Assembly: GCA_016721085.1 (NCBI GenBank)
Contig: JADKJI010000009.1
Coordinates: 119,337-183,336 of the forward strand
Reading direction: 5' to 3'
Length of the DNA stretch: 64,000 nucleotides
DNA from: Chitinophagaceae bacterium
Lineage (GTDB): Bacteria; Bacteroidota; Bacteroidia; Chitinophagales; Chitinophagaceae
In this document: positions 19,135 through 29,088 of the stretch, one piece after another
How positions within the stretch are numbered: the stretch's first letter is position 1
Layout: the number at the start of each line of letters is the position of its first letter
Made by a program: the position numbers and the translations under genes
Notes under the pieces: model-generated
Databases searched by the model: none
Told to the model about the DNA's origin: nothing
What the model saw: the letters and a program-made list of their open reading frames with translations, nothing else

Positions 19135-20064
19135 TTATTCAGGTAATTTTTTTAAGGCTTCGTTGATGCAGGCAATAGTCTCCTCATCACTTAATGGTGC
19201 TGGTATGAAAGATGTACCAATCACTTTTTCATATAATTCAATATAACGTTTGGAAATGGTCAATACCCAATCGTCTTTCATTTCAGGAACGGTTTGGCCT
19301 TCCTTGCCCATGAAATTGTTTTCGATCAGCCATTCTCTTACGAATTCCTTGCTTAATTGCTTTTGGCGTTCGCCAGTTTTTTGTCTTTCAGCAAATCCAT
19401 CGGCATAGAAATAGCGGGAACTATCTGGAGTATGCACTTCATCCATCAGGTAGATTTCATCTCCAATTTTTCCAAATTCATATTTGGTGTCGGCTAATAT
19501 CAACCCTCTTGATGCGGCTATTTCCTTTCCTTTTTCGAATAATTGTAAAGCGTATTTGCTTAGTATTTCCCAATCGGCAGCAGAGCAAAGTCCTTGTGCT
19601 ATGATTTCTTTTGGAGAGATATCTTCATCATGTCCCGCTGCCGCTTTTGTTGAAGGCGTAATAATCGGGGTAGGGAAGAAGTCGTTTTCTTTCAATCCAT
19701 CAGGCATCAATGCTCCACATAATACTCTTCCTCCGGCATTATAGGTTCTCCATGCATGTCCCACCAGATTTCCCCTAACCACCATTTCAATTTTGAATGG
19801 CACGCATCTTTTTCCAATGGATACTGTGGGTGCAGGAACCGAAACCAACCAATTGGGGCAGATGGAGCGGGTAGCGTTCAGCATATGCTCGGCAATCTGG
19901 TTCAAAACCTGTCCTTTGAAGGGGATAGGTCTTGGTAGAATGACGTCAAAAGCTGAAATGCGGTCGCTAGCCACCATTACCAGCCAATTCTCACCGATGC
20001 TATATACATCCCGTACTTTTCCTTTGTAATAATTAGTCTGGTTGGGGAAATTGAATTGATTCAT
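19135..20064 (-). CDS. purC: Phosphoribosylaminoimidazole-succinocarboxamide synthase
   Basis: SAICAR synthetase of de novo purine biosynthesis, joining CAIR and aspartate with ATP. The 309-residue protein has the family blocks YYKGKVRDVYSIGENWLVMVASDRISAFDVILP (residues 12-44), EMVVRGNLVGHAW, GHDEDIS (about residue 145) and LILADTKYEFGKIGDEIYLMDEVHTPDSSRY. This is the long, eukaryote/Bacteroidota-type PurC. It is complete, on the opposite strand to the TonB receptor that follows, with a 169-base divergent spacer. Confidence 0.95.
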   Translation of the reverse strand: MNQFNFPNQTNYYKGKVRDVYSIGENWLVMVASDRISAFDVILPRPIPFKGQVLNQIAEHMLNATRSICPNWLVSVPAPTVSIGKRCVPFKIEMVVRGNLVGHAWRTYNAGGRVLCGALMPDGLKENDFFPTPIITPSTKAAAGHDEDISPKEIIAQGLCSAADWEILSKYALQLFEKGKEIAASRGLILADTKYEFGKIGDEIYLMDEVHTPDSSRYFYADGFAERQKTGERQKQLSKEFVREWLIENNFMGKEGQTVPEMKDDWVLTISKRYIELYEKVIGTSFIPAPLSDEETIACINEALKKLPE

Positions 20065-20233
20065 GGCTCGAAATTAGGTGGGTGCTGTCAAAAAGGGAAA
20101 AAAGCTAGGCAGGAAATATCAACAAATCCTTGAATAGCAGTCTGAAAATTAAATTTTTACTATAGATATACAATCCGTATTTTGCCTGATAAACGCACCT
20201 TTTTTCCCGATTTAACGAACTAAAACTACCATT

Positions 20234-23122
20234 ATGAGAAAAAGCTTCCGTTCTTTGGCAGCTTTGCTGATCGTAAGTGTAATTTCGATTGCTGCCGTAG
20301 CCCAGACAACGACAATTACAGGTTCAGTAAAAAACAGTCTTAACAAAGACGTTGTTCCCGCTGTTTCTGTTTCTATCAAGGGTACCAATAGCGGTACTTT
20401 CACTGATGAGAAAGGTAATTTCAAGCTGACTACCAATCAGAAACCTCCTTTCACACTGGTATTCACTTCTGTAGGTTATGAACCACAGGAAATGAGTGTA
20501 ACCGGATCCACTGAAAATATACAGGTAAGTTTTGTCCCTTCTTCCAGTCTTGGAGTGGAAGTTGTGGTATCTGCGAGCAGGGTTCCTGAAAGAATCCTTG
20601 AATCGCCGGTATCCATTGAAAGGGTTAACATTCAAGCAATTCGTAACACTGCTGCTACAGGGTATTATGATATCTTCAAAAATATCAAGGGTGTTGACAT
20701 GACCACATCGAGCCTTACTTTCAGTACGGTGAGTACCCGTGGTTTCAACAGTAGTGGTAATACCCGTTTGAATCAATTAATTGACGGAATGGATAACCAG
20801 GCTCCTGGTCTTAACTTCTCTGTTGGTAGTGTGGTTGGTTTAACTGAACTGGATGTAGAAAGTATGGAATTGCTGCCAGGTGCTTCTTCTGCTCTTTATG
20901 GACCAGGTGGTATGAACGGAACTATCCTTCTTAACGGTAAGAACCCATTCAAATATCAAGGCTTAAGCTACCAGATCAAAACTGGTATCATGCATACAGA
21001 TAAGAGACAAAGGTCTAGCGCTTCTCCTTATTACGATTGGACAGTGCGTTGGGCTCAAAAAGTTTCTGATCGTTTTGCTTTCAAGTTTGGAGCACAGTTT
21101 ATTCAGGCGAAAGACTGGGTAGGTACTGATTACTCCAACTATCTGGCGGGAGACCCAAGCCGTAACCAATACGGTAAGGTGATTCCAGGTGATCGTAATT
21201 CAGATCCAAACTATGATGGTGTGAATGTGTATGGTGATGAAACAACTGTAGATATCCGCCCTTTCCTTCAGGGAGCTATTGCAGCTAATCCAGGTTTAGC
21301 ACCCATCCTTACTCAGTTCCTCGGTTCTGCTATTCCAGTATCACGTACTGGTTATGCAGAAAACCAGGTGATCAGCAATAACACTATCGATGTGAAATTG
21401 AATGGTGCGTTACACTATAAGTTGAATGATAATCTGGAAGCTTCCTTAACTGCTTATTGGGGAACTGGTAATACAGTGTATACAGGTAGCGACCGTTATT
21501 CTTTCCGTAACCTGAAAATTGGACAGTACAAATTCGAATTGAAACATAAGAACTGGTTTGTAAGGGCTTATACCACACAGGAAAATGCCGGTGAAACTTA
21601 TAATGCCACTATCACTACCCGTATCTTCAACGAAGCATGGAAGCCAAGTTACAATCCTGCTAACGCAACAGGTAGCTGGTATCCTCAATATGCTGGTGGT
21701 TTCGCAGGTAATGCGGCAGCCATCTTCACTAACGTATTGACTTCTGGTGGTTCATTAGCACAAGCGCAAGCTGCGGTTGCTGCTGCTGTTTATAACCTTC
21801 ATGCTACTGGTCGCGCTACTGCCGATGTAGGCCGTCCAGTTGCAGGTACTGCTGCTTTCCAATCTATCTTCGATCAGGTTCGTTCAAAACCAATCAAGCA
21901 GGGTGGTGGATTGTTACTCGATGCTTCTGACTTATATCATGCAGAAGGTCAATACAATTTCAGCCATCTTACAGGAAAATATTTCGATTTGATTGCTGGT
22001 GCTTCTTTCAAGCGTTATAGTCTGAATTCTGAAGGCACCATCTTTGCTGATTCAGCAGGTCGTATCAATATCGATGAAATTGGTGCTTATGCTCAAGTTT
22101 CTAAATCCTTCTTTAATGACAAGCTGAAGATTTCTGCAGCAGGTCGTTTCGATAAGAACACAAACTTTGAAGGTCGATTCACTCCACGTTTCACAGCGGT
22201 GTACAAAGTGAAAGAGAATCATAATTTGCGTGCTTCTTACCAAACAGCCTATCGTTTCCCAACCACACAGAATCAGTGGATCAACCTACAAGTAGGTGGT
22301 GGTACTATCCTGCTGGGTGGATTGCCAAGTCTGAGGAAATTCTACAATTTCAGATCTGTAAATGAATTGAATGATAATCCAAGTGGATTACCTGCTTATA
22401 CATTGGAAAGCGTAAGAGAAGCTGGTACATTTTTACCAGCCAATCCACCAGCCGCTTTCGCTGCTTTGAAAGAAGCAACATTTGGAACTTATAAACCAGA
22501 GTCAATGAAATCTGTTGAGTTTGGTTATAAAGGTTTATTCGGAAAGAGAGTTTTAGTAGATGTATATGGATATTTTGGTCGATATGAGAACTTCCTCGGT
22601 CGTCAAATAGTAGTACAGACTTTAAGCTTGACAAACCCTTTAGCTATTTTCACTGGGCCTAACCGTGTAGTATCAATTGCAGTTAACAGCAAGAATAAAG
22701 TTAAGACATACGGATATGGAGCTAGCATTGATTATATGCTGCCACGCAATTTCACTGCAACCGCTAACCTTACTTTCGACAGGATTGGAAATCTTGATCC
22801 AGGATTTGTTTCCTTCTTCAACTCTCCAACATATCGTTTGAATATGGGATTGAGCAATTCTGGTTTTGGATACCAAAAGCGTTTTGGTTTCTCTGCCATG
22901 ATGCGCACACAAGATGGTTTCTTCTATGAAAGTGATTTCCGTCAGGGAGAAGTTCCAGGCTTTACTGTAGTAGATGCACAGGTAAGTTATAAGTTCCCTC
23001 AACAACGTTCTATTCTGAAATTGGGTGGTACTAATATCTTCAACAAATACTATAAGAACGCGTTTGCAAATCCGGAGATTGGAGCGATTTATTACGTGAG
23101 TTTTGCGTATAATGTTTTCTAA
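20234..23122 (+). CDS. TonB-dependent receptor with carboxypeptidase-regulatory-like domain
   Basis: A 962-residue outer-membrane receptor. A signal peptide (AALLIVSVISIAAVAQ) is followed by a CarboxypepD-regulatory-like domain (about 27-105: ITGSVKNSLNKDVVPAVSVSIKGTNSGTF). The plug (about 108-245) contains EVVVSASRVPERILESPVSIER, VSTRGFNSSGNTRLNQLIDGMDNQ and MELLPGASSALYGPGGMNGTILL. The barrel ends in YVSFAYNVF. The ligand is not evident: it stands alone without a transporter or SusD partner. A strong hairpin about 90 bases after the stop probably ends transcription. Confidence 0.88.
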   Translation: MRKSFRSLAALLIVSVISIAAVAQTTTITGSVKNSLNKDVVPAVSVSIKGTNSGTFTDEKGNFKLTTNQKPPFTLVFTSVGYEPQEMSVTGSTENIQVSFVPSSSLGVEVVVSASRVPERILESPVSIERVNIQAIRNTAATGYYDIFKNIKGVDMTTSSLTFSTVSTRGFNSSGNTRLNQLIDGMDNQAPGLNFSVGSVVGLTELDVESMELLPGASSALYGPGGMNGTILLNGKNPFKYQGLSYQIKTGIMHTDKRQRSSASPYYDWTVRWAQKVSDRFAFKFGAQFIQAKDWVGTDYSNYLAGDPSRNQYGKVIPGDRNSDPNYDGVNVYGDETTVDIRPFLQGAIAANPGLAPILTQFLGSAIPVSRTGYAENQVISNNTIDVKLNGALHYKLNDNLEASLTAYWGTGNTVYTGSDRYSFRNLKIGQYKFELKHKNWFVRAYTTQENAGETYNATITTRIFNEAWKPSYNPANATGSWYPQYAGGFAGNAAAIFTNVLTSGGSLAQAQAAVAAAVYNLHATGRATADVGRPVAGTAAFQSIFDQVRSKPIKQGGGLLLDASDLYHAEGQYNFSHLTGKYFDLIAGASFKRYSLNSEGTIFADSAGRINIDEIGAYAQVSKSFFNDKLKISAAGRFDKNTNFEGRFTPRFTAVYKVKENHNLRASYQTAYRFPTTQNQWINLQVGGGTILLGGLPSLRKFYNFRSVNELNDNPSGLPAYTLESVREAGTFLPANPPAAFAALKEATFGTYKPESMKSVEFGYKGLFGKRVLVDVYGYFGRYENFLGRQIVVQTLSLTNPLAIFTGPNRVVSIAVNSKNKVKTYGYGASIDYMLPRNFTATANLTFDRIGNLDPGFVSFFNSPTYRLNMGLSNSGFGYQKRFGFSAMMRTQDGFFYESDFRQGEVPGFTVVDAQVSYKFPQQRSILKLGGTNIFNKYYKNAFANPEIGAIYYVSFAYNVF

Positions 23123-23126
23123 TTGT

Positions 23127-23205
23127 TAGTCGGGAAGTCCAGAAGTCCAGAAGTCCAGAAGGAAGTCGGAAAGACCGGAAGTCCGGAAGAAAATACAAAT
23201 ACAAG
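23127..23205. repeat. Short tandem AGAAGTCC-type repeats
   Basis: Directly after the receptor stop lie tandem units of AGAAGTCC and GGAAGTCC, ending with AAATACAAATACAAG. The same kind of sequence is present at 3895-3975, so this is a dispersed intergenic simple-repeat type and not a one-off. Confidence 0.6.
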
Positions 23206-23213
23206 ATTTCGAT

Positions 23214-23252
23214 ATAGAGAAAGCCCTTTCAATTTGAAAGGGCTTTCTCTAT
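23214..23252. terminator. Bidirectional terminator-like palindrome
   Basis: Two perfect complementary 19-base arms (left from ATAGAGAAAGCCC, right ending GGGCTTTCTCTAT) meet almost without a spacer, about 90 bases after the TonB receptor stop. The strongly paired stem flanked by A/T-rich sequence fits a bidirectional terminator between convergent genes. Confidence 0.7.
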
Positions 23253-23309
23253 TATTTAAAGCTTTATAATATTATTTACTTTAGACTTCCGACTCCCTGC
23301 ACTTGGCGT

Positions 23310-23878
23310 CCCCGAGTTGCACTCGGGGATACGATGATTCAACCCCTTCGGGGTTGGTTGTAAATTATCGTCATTTCCGAATTCGACTCGACTCTTGACT
23401 CCTGACTTGTATTTGTATCCCTTCAGGATTTTCCAACTTCGTCTTTCATCCCGGTGACCCGACTTCAACTCCTTGGTGAGTTGTATTTCGTCTGCTCGAC
23501 TCGACTCGACTACTGACTTCCCGACTTTGCTTGCCCGGGTTATCACCCGGGGATACGATGATTCAACCCCTTCAGGGTTGGTTGTAAATTATCGACTGTC
23601 ATCTAAATTCGACTATCGACTTCTGACTTCCCAACTTGTATTTGTATTTCTTCAGGATTTTCCAACTTCCTGCTCTTGTATCCCCGGGTTGCACCCGGGG
23701 TCATTATTATTCAACCCCTTCGGGTTGGTTGTAAGCTATCGTCATTCATCTGAATTCGACTACCGACTCCTGACTACCGACTTCCGACTTGTATTTTCTC
23801 TCCCGACATTCTGTTGCCCCGGGTTATCACCCGGGGATACGATGATTCAACCCCTTCGGGGTTGGGGGTAAATTATCG
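23310..23878. repeat. Array of four double-stem-loop repeat units
   Basis: Four cores (A 23310-23370, B 23532-23594, C 23681-23741, D 23815-23878). Each contains hairpin 1 (CCCGGGTT-nn-CACCCGGG type) and, about a dozen bases later, hairpin 2 (CAACCCCTTCGGGGTTG or a one-base variant) followed by GTAAATTATCG. In copy A hairpin 1 is altered on both sides (CCCCGAG / CTCGGGG), a compensatory change that keeps pairing. Between the cores are GACTNCC-type heptamers and a TTGTATTTGTATTTCTTCAG string. The array fills the gap between convergent genes. Spacing (222, 149, 134 bases) is too irregular for CRISPR. Confidence 0.8.
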
Positions 23879-24038
23879 TCATTCATCTAAATTCGACTAG
23901 CGACTTCTGACTATAGACTTCCCGACTTGTATTTGTATTTCTTCCCGACTATAACTAAGGAATCTAAAACAATCAAACGCCGCGGACTCAAATATCAAAC
24001 GCTCCAAACCTCAAGCGCCTCGGACTTCCGGACTCTCC

Positions 24039-25139
24039 TTATACATTAAAACGGAAATGCATCACATCCCCATCCTTCACCACATATTCCTTTCCTTCAA
24101 TTCTCAGCTTACCTGCTTCGCGGCAGGCGGCTTCTGAACCGTAGTGGATGAAGTCTTCGTAAGCGATTACTTCGGCTTTGATGAAACCTTTTTCGAAATC
24201 GGTATGGATAACGCTGGCGGCTTGTGGAGCTTTCCAACCTTCGTGGATAGTCCAGGCGCGAACCTCTTGAACACCTGCAGTGAAATAGGTGGCAAGGTCG
24301 AGCAATTTGTAAGTAGAGCGGATGAGGCGGTTAAGAGCCGGCTCCTTCATCTTATATTCTTCCATGAACAATTCCTTGTCTGCAGGATCTTCCATTTCAG
24401 AGATCTGTGCTTCTATGTTATTGTTCATTACAATCACCTGTGCTTTTTCATTCTTCACTGCTTCCTGTAATGCCTGTGAGTATTTGTTGCCGGTATGCAT
24501 TGACGCTTCGTCAACATTGGCAACATACAAAACCGGTTTTTCTGTAAGCAGGAAAAGGTCAGCGATTGCTACATGTTCCAAAGAGTTCAATTCCAGTTCA
24601 CGGATGTTTTTTCCTTGTTCCAGATGTGCATGGCAACGTTTCAATACTTCCAGTTCAGCGCGAATTTTGGCATCACCTGTTCTAGCTAATTTATCGGTAC
24701 GTGATAATTTACGGTCAACAGTATCGAGGTCTTTCAACTGTAATTCAGTATCGATGATCTCCTTGTCTGAAATTGGATTGATTGCACCTTCTTCACGGAG
24801 TACATTCTCATCTTCAAAACAACGAACCACATGGATGATCGCATCCACTTCACGGATATTTGCGAGGAACTTATTACCTAATCCTTCACCTTTGCTGGCA
24901 CCTTTTACAAGTCCTGCGATGTCCACAATCTCGATCTGTGTAGGAACTGTGCGGTTTGGCAATACCAGTTCAGCCAGTTTATCCATGCGGGAATCGGGTA
25001 CGTCCACCAATCCTACATTCGGTTCAATTGTACAGAACCTGTAGTTGCTGGCCTGGGCCTTAGCACTATTACTGACTGCATTGAATAAGGTGGATTTGCC
25101 TACATTGGGTAATCCTACGATGCCTGCTTTCAATCCCAT
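24039..25139 (-). CDS. ychF: Redox-regulated ATPase YchF (OLA1)
   Basis: A 366-residue Obg-family P-loop protein that binds ribosomes and prefers ATP. The N-terminal G domain starts GIVGLPNVGKSTLFNAVSN (G1), with DIAGLVKGASKGEGLGNKFLANIREVDAIIHVVRCF (G3 region). A helical arm follows, then the C-terminal TGS domain (LATYFTAGVQEVRAWTIHEGWKAPQAASVIHTDFEKGFIKAEV). The NxxE motif (NVDE, about residue 205) replaces the usual NKxD and explains the ATP preference. It is complete and monocistronic. A minus-strand TACCTTTG at 25159-25166 resembles the -7 box 20 bases upstream. Confidence 0.96.
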   Translation of the reverse strand: MGLKAGIVGLPNVGKSTLFNAVSNSAKAQASNYRFCTIEPNVGLVDVPDSRMDKLAELVLPNRTVPTQIEIVDIAGLVKGASKGEGLGNKFLANIREVDAIIHVVRCFEDENVLREEGAINPISDKEIIDTELQLKDLDTVDRKLSRTDKLARTGDAKIRAELEVLKRCHAHLEQGKNIRELELNSLEHVAIADLFLLTEKPVLYVANVDEASMHTGNKYSQALQEAVKNEKAQVIVMNNNIEAQISEMEDPADKELFMEEYKMKEPALNRLIRSTYKLLDLATYFTAGVQEVRAWTIHEGWKAPQAASVIHTDFEKGFIKAEVIAYEDFIHYGSEAACREAGKLRIEGKEYVVKDGDVMHFRFNV

Positions 25140-25259
25140 GAATCGAATTTTTGAGGCGCAAAGGTAATGGATTAGGCTGTTTGTGGTATTATTATTTGGG
25201 GGATTAGTAAAAATGATGAAACTTCATTGGTATAAAATTCGAAGAATCAATAAAGACCT

Positions 25260-26498
25260 ATGGTACTGAATTATTTGTGGCTGGCTTTTTTCCTGGTAGC
25301 CTTTGTGGTGGCCCTTATCCGGTTGTTGATGGGAGATACTGAAATAATGAAAACCCTTATGGATGGGGTCTTTGATTCGGCCAATACGGGGGTACAGATT
25401 TCTATTGGACTGGTGGGAGTTATGAGCCTTTTCCTGGGATTTATGAATATAGGGGAGAAGGCGGGTGCCATTCGTTTCCTGTCGCGTATTGTAGGCCCTT
25501 TCTTCAATAAATTGTTTCCTGAATTGCCTAAGAATCATCCGGCAATGGGACATATGATGATGAATTTTTCGGCCAATTTACTTGGATTGGATAATGCCGC
25601 CACTCCATTTGGTTTGAAAGCCATGGAGAGTTTGCAGGAATTGAATCCGCAGAAAGATACGGCCAGTAATGCCCAGATCATGTTCATGGTTTTACATGCT
25701 TCGGGGTTGACATTGATTCCGGTCAGTATCATAGCCCAGCGGGTTATATTGAAGTCAAATAATCCCACAGAGATATTCATCCCCTGTCTTATCGCCACTT
25801 TTGCCGCAACGATGGTAGCGATGGGGGTTACTGCTATATGGCAAAAGTTCACCAGGAAGCAATGGGTAGTGATTGTGGCAGCAGGAGCTGCGGGAGCTGT
25901 TATATTGGCTGGATTGGGTTATTATCTCAGACATCTCTCCAATGAAAACGCTACAGCCTTTTCAAAGGTGGTGAGTAATGGTATCATCCTTTTATTATTC
26001 ATTACATTCCTATTAGGAGGCTTATGGAAAAAGGTGGCTGTGTATGATACTTTTATTGATGGTGCCAAGCAGGGCTTTGATGTGGCCATACGTATCATTC
26101 CTTATCTCGTTGGTATGTTAGTGGCTATAAGTGTACTGCGCAATTGTGGTGTATTCGATTATATGATACAGGGCATCAGTTGGCTATTTGCATCAATAGG
26201 CATTGATACGGAATTTGTAAAAGCATTACCAACAGCATTGATGAAACCATTAAGTGGCAGTGGTTCGCGGGCTATGATGATCGATGCCATGAAACAATAT
26301 GGTCCCGATTCATTTATCGGCCGTTTAAGTTGTGTATTCCAGGGATCTTCCGATACTACTTTCTATATAGTGGCTCTCTATTTCGGATCAGTAGGTATTA
26401 AGAAAACAAGGTATGCTGTATCTGCTGCGTTGTTAGCTGATTTGGCAGGGATAATTGTGGCGATATTGGTGGCGTATAATTGGCCGTGGAGTCACTAG
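25260..26498 (+). CDS. Nucleoside-recognition domain membrane protein (SpmA/SpmB-type fusion)
   Basis: A 412-residue inner-membrane protein with two nucleoside-recognition (Gate) domains, equivalent to spore maturation proteins A and B joined end to end. The A half contains NTGVQISIGLVGVMSLFLGFMNIGEKAG and MMMNFSANLLGLDNAATPFG; the B half contains DGAKQGFDVAIRIIPYLVGMLVAISVLR and KPLSGSGSRAMMIDAMKQYGPDSF with QGSSDTTFYI. Fused forms are usual in Bacteroidota, which do not sporulate, so the role is probably transport or membrane-related and unknown. The stop is followed 3 bases later by a composite repeat element. Confidence 0.88.
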   Translation: MVLNYLWLAFFLVAFVVALIRLLMGDTEIMKTLMDGVFDSANTGVQISIGLVGVMSLFLGFMNIGEKAGAIRFLSRIVGPFFNKLFPELPKNHPAMGHMMMNFSANLLGLDNAATPFGLKAMESLQELNPQKDTASNAQIMFMVLHASGLTLIPVSIIAQRVILKSNNPTEIFIPCLIATFAATMVAMGVTAIWQKFTRKQWVVIVAAGAAGAVILAGLGYYLRHLSNENATAFSKVVSNGIILLLFITFLLGGLWKKVAVYDTFIDGAKQGFDVAIRIIPYLVGMLVAISVLRNCGVFDYMIQGISWLFASIGIDTEFVKALPTALMKPLSGSGSRAMMIDAMKQYGPDSFIGRLSCVFQGSSDTTFYIVALYFGSVGIKKTRYAVSAALLADLAGIIVAILVAYNWPWSH

Positions 26499-26501
26499 TA
26501 G

Positions 26502-26709
26502 GTTCAAGTTCCATTGAGTTCAATAGGTTCCAGAGGGCCTACTAGTTTCTGGCAGTTTCTATAAATTAAGTTTTTTTAACCGCAGAGGCGCAGAGACGCG
26601 AAGAATGTCCTTGCGTCTCTGCGCCTCTGCGGTTAAATTTTTACAAAAAGAGCAGCTTAATATCAGTAAGCCCTCTGGAACCTATTGAACTCAATGGAAC
26701 TTCTTGAAC
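26502..26709. repeat. Composite ~208-bp palindromic element (copy 1)
   Basis: The outer arms (26502-26544, beginning GTTCAAGTTCCATTGAG; 26664-26709, ending CAATGGAACTTCTTGAAC) are nearly perfect inverted repeats of about 43 bp. At the centre is a perfect 23-bp hairpin of the GCAGAGACGC family (26577-26599 with 26613-26635, loop 13). The element starts 3 bases after one stop codon and ends 7 bases before the stop of the convergent gene, so it fills the whole intergenic space. It resembles a MITE, but no target-site duplication is evident. Confidence 0.8.
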
Positions 26710-26716
26710 ATAAGTA

Positions 26717-27511
26717 CTATCGGTTGGTATAAAACGTCAACGTCGTATTCCTCGAAGTCGCGATACCCGTTTTCCCCCTTACAAAGAAAGTATAGCTTCT
26801 AAGACTGGTTGGAGAGAAACCGAACACCGAAGAAATATTGGGTGTAGTGGTTCCTTTCTTTCTCAGATAGAAGGTATCGGATAGGGTGGGTACATCGAAT
26901 TCAGAGAAGCCAGTCATTTGTTTTATGGTAAGTCCGGTAGCAACGTTGGCACCTGCTCTTACTGAATAGATATCAAATGTATCTGTTGGGTTCATACCTA
27001 CGTTACCGAAACGGGCGCGGTATTTCATAGCGGCAGGAACGGTAATGATATCTTCCACCACCAATGTTTTAGGACTTGGTGCTGTATCGATAAGGAAAAC
27101 AGAATAGTTTTTATTTGCCTGGAAATCATATGCAAGGGTTGCCACAGTATCTCCTGCATTAGGAGTAGGTACTGTACCAACAACTCGGTTCATAACCAGA
27201 TAATAGGGAGTATTGCCAGTTGGAATAACTCCATACACTGCTGATGCAGGCCATACGTTTCCATAGGCCATAGCTTGTGCTGCAGTGCCATTCAGTTTTT
27301 GGTTACCGCGGTAAATGAAAACTGAAGGACCGTTTCCTGCAGTTACTGCCGGGGTTAGAGATGGGTATACATGTATCAGTTTTATCTGTGCGCCGCTTGC
27401 TGTATCGGCGTATACCCATTTATTGTTCTCATCCAGAAGGTTCTTATCATCGCAGGAAGCGATAACAAAAAGCAGGAGGAGATATTTTGAAATATTGAGA
27501 AGTTGTTTCAT
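26717..27511 (-). CDS. DUF4397 domain-containing lipoprotein
   Basis: A 264-residue protein starting with a lipoprotein signal (MKQLLNISKYLLLLFVIASC, lipobox IASC) followed by DDKN, the acidic context that favours surface export in Bacteroidota. The DUF4397 pattern appears in IKLIHVYPSLTPA (about 43-55), VFIYRGNQKLNG, YSVFLIDTAPSPKTLVVEDII and KYRARFGNVGMNPTDTFDIY. It lies 22 bases downstream of susD and is probably the third gene of the SusCD operon. A carbohydrate- or protein-binding surface role is plausible but not shown. Confidence 0.85.
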   Translation of the reverse strand: MKQLLNISKYLLLLFVIASCDDKNLLDENNKWVYADTASGAQIKLIHVYPSLTPAVTAGNGPSVFIYRGNQKLNGTAAQAMAYGNVWPASAVYGVIPTGNTPYYLVMNRVVGTVPTPNAGDTVATLAYDFQANKNYSVFLIDTAPSPKTLVVEDIITVPAAMKYRARFGNVGMNPTDTFDIYSVRAGANVATGLTIKQMTGFSEFDVPTLSDTFYLRKKGTTTPNISSVFGFSPTSLRSYTFFVRGKTGIATSRNTTLTFYTNR

Positions 27512-27533
27512 GTTTCAGTTTTTTTTAGTTCAA

Positions 27534-29071
27534 TTATTCAGAGAACCATACGGGTTTGGTGTGGTAATCGAGATTAGTAGCGCCAATCAGTTTAAGTGAT
27601 TCTACATTCCACAGATATTCTGAATTATATCTTGGACGAACACGTTGTGCCAGTTTACCACCATTGTCAGGATATAATGATGCTACAGGAGTAAAGCCGC
27701 GATAAACTGTTGTATCGTATTTGTATTTACGAAGATCCACCCATGTTTCTTCCATTCCATAAGGCCATATTGAAACATATTTCTGTAACATGATATGACG
27801 CAGCGTTAACAAATTGGCATCGGCTGGTGAAACAGAAGGATTGTTAAGATAGGAATCACGGTCGGTTGTAGTGATGGTTTTGTAACCAGTGAACTGAGAA
27901 GTCAACTGATCGAAGCTTCCTAAGATACCGCTTCTGTATGCTGCCAATGCCAGGTTCTTATTTCCTTTCTTGAAAGCTGCTTCTGATTTTTCAAACTGCA
28001 ACTCTGTATAAGTTAGGATTGGGAATGGAGAAGTATTCTTGAAATAGGTTCTTGCCGTATCTACTGCTGGAACTGTGGTTGATACCGTTCCAAAGAAATT
28101 GAAGGTCTTTTGAGCAGTTGGCAATGTTGTGGATTCTCCGGAGTTTGGATTCAATCCACGGAAAGTTCCATCACCACTTGATTTGAAGATATAGGAAAGT
28201 CTTGGATCGAATGCTCCAGGGAAAGTAGTACCGTTCATTAAACCAATCAGGTAATTGGTTTGGCGATAAGTACCGAGGTTATTTCTACGCTGACCATAGA
28301 AATTAGCTCCGTCAGAGAAAGTACCGTTATCGAATTTGATAGTGGCATCGTCTGATGAATTGGCAAATGAAAGATCAACATATTTAATTACAGAATCTGG
28401 CTGATAGTTAGGCTTCATGATATACCTATGGTATAATTTAGCCCTAACACCATGAGCGAATTTTATCCAGCGGCTGATATTACCACCGTAGATATATTTA
28501 TCGCCATTAGCAAGTGTTCCTGTTCCCAGGTTCTGTGCAATAGTTAGATATTTGATAGCCGAATCGCAGAGTTGGGGAATATATGCGTAAACATCTTCCT
28601 GTTTATCGTAATCGAATGTAAGACGATCGGTTTCGAAAGCTTGTTTTAGGATTACATCGCCATGGTAATCGGTAAGTAATAACCAGCTCCAGGCGAAGAT
28701 GGCATACGAAACACCTACATAATCGGCTTTACCTTGAATCTTACCATCACGTATAACATTATTCAGGTTTTGTCCGAGGTTCCAGTAATGGGTACGCCAT
28801 TTTTCACCACCGAAGTCACTACCTGGGTTATAGCCCATACGATCCCAGATATCACCGGAAGAAGTACGGCACCAGTATTGAACATAAGCACCTAGTCCGC
28901 GGGCATCGAATTGAAGCCCTCTTGCCAGGTTAGCAGCCACTGAAGGCATTACCACTTCAGGGTCAACGGCCACAGGGGCGTTGGGGTTTTTGAACGCTGT
29001 TTCCAGATAGCGCTTGCAGGATGCAAGGAGTATGAAACCGGATAACAGGATGAGAAATATTTTGCTTTCAT
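27534..29071 (-). CDS. susD: SusD/RagB family surface lipoprotein, frameshift near the start
   Basis: The SusD-like outer-surface lipoprotein that caps the partner SusC channel and binds the nutrient. The reading frame is intact from residue 1 of the lipoprotein signal tail (LLSGFILLASCKRYLETAF) through ARGLQFDARGLG, YAYIPQLCDSAIKYL, HGVRAKLYHRY and the C-terminal PRYNSEYLWNVESLKL. The proper ATG at 29069-29071 is one base out of frame. Adding one A at the run on plus-strand 29066-29068 gives MKSKIFLILLSG in frame, so a sequencing deletion is likely. Joined length is about 512 residues. It starts 17 bases after susC. Confidence 0.9.
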
Positions 29072-29088
29072 ATCTTAATTATTTAGAA

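Noticed and set aside
23310..23878. Possible CRISPR array
   Set aside because: The repeated cores are about 60 bases, imperfect and contain two hairpins; spacing is irregular (222, 149, 134) and the intervening sequence is itself repetitive. No cas gene is near.
24322..25044. Long serine-rich open frame on the plus strand opposite ychF
   Set aside because: It is a shadow of the highly conserved ychF gene on the minus strand.
26577..26635. Hairpin as a simple transcription terminator only
   Set aside because: It sits within a larger inverted-repeat element that also occurs between tandem genes, and related hairpins occur between divergent genes; termination may be a by-product.
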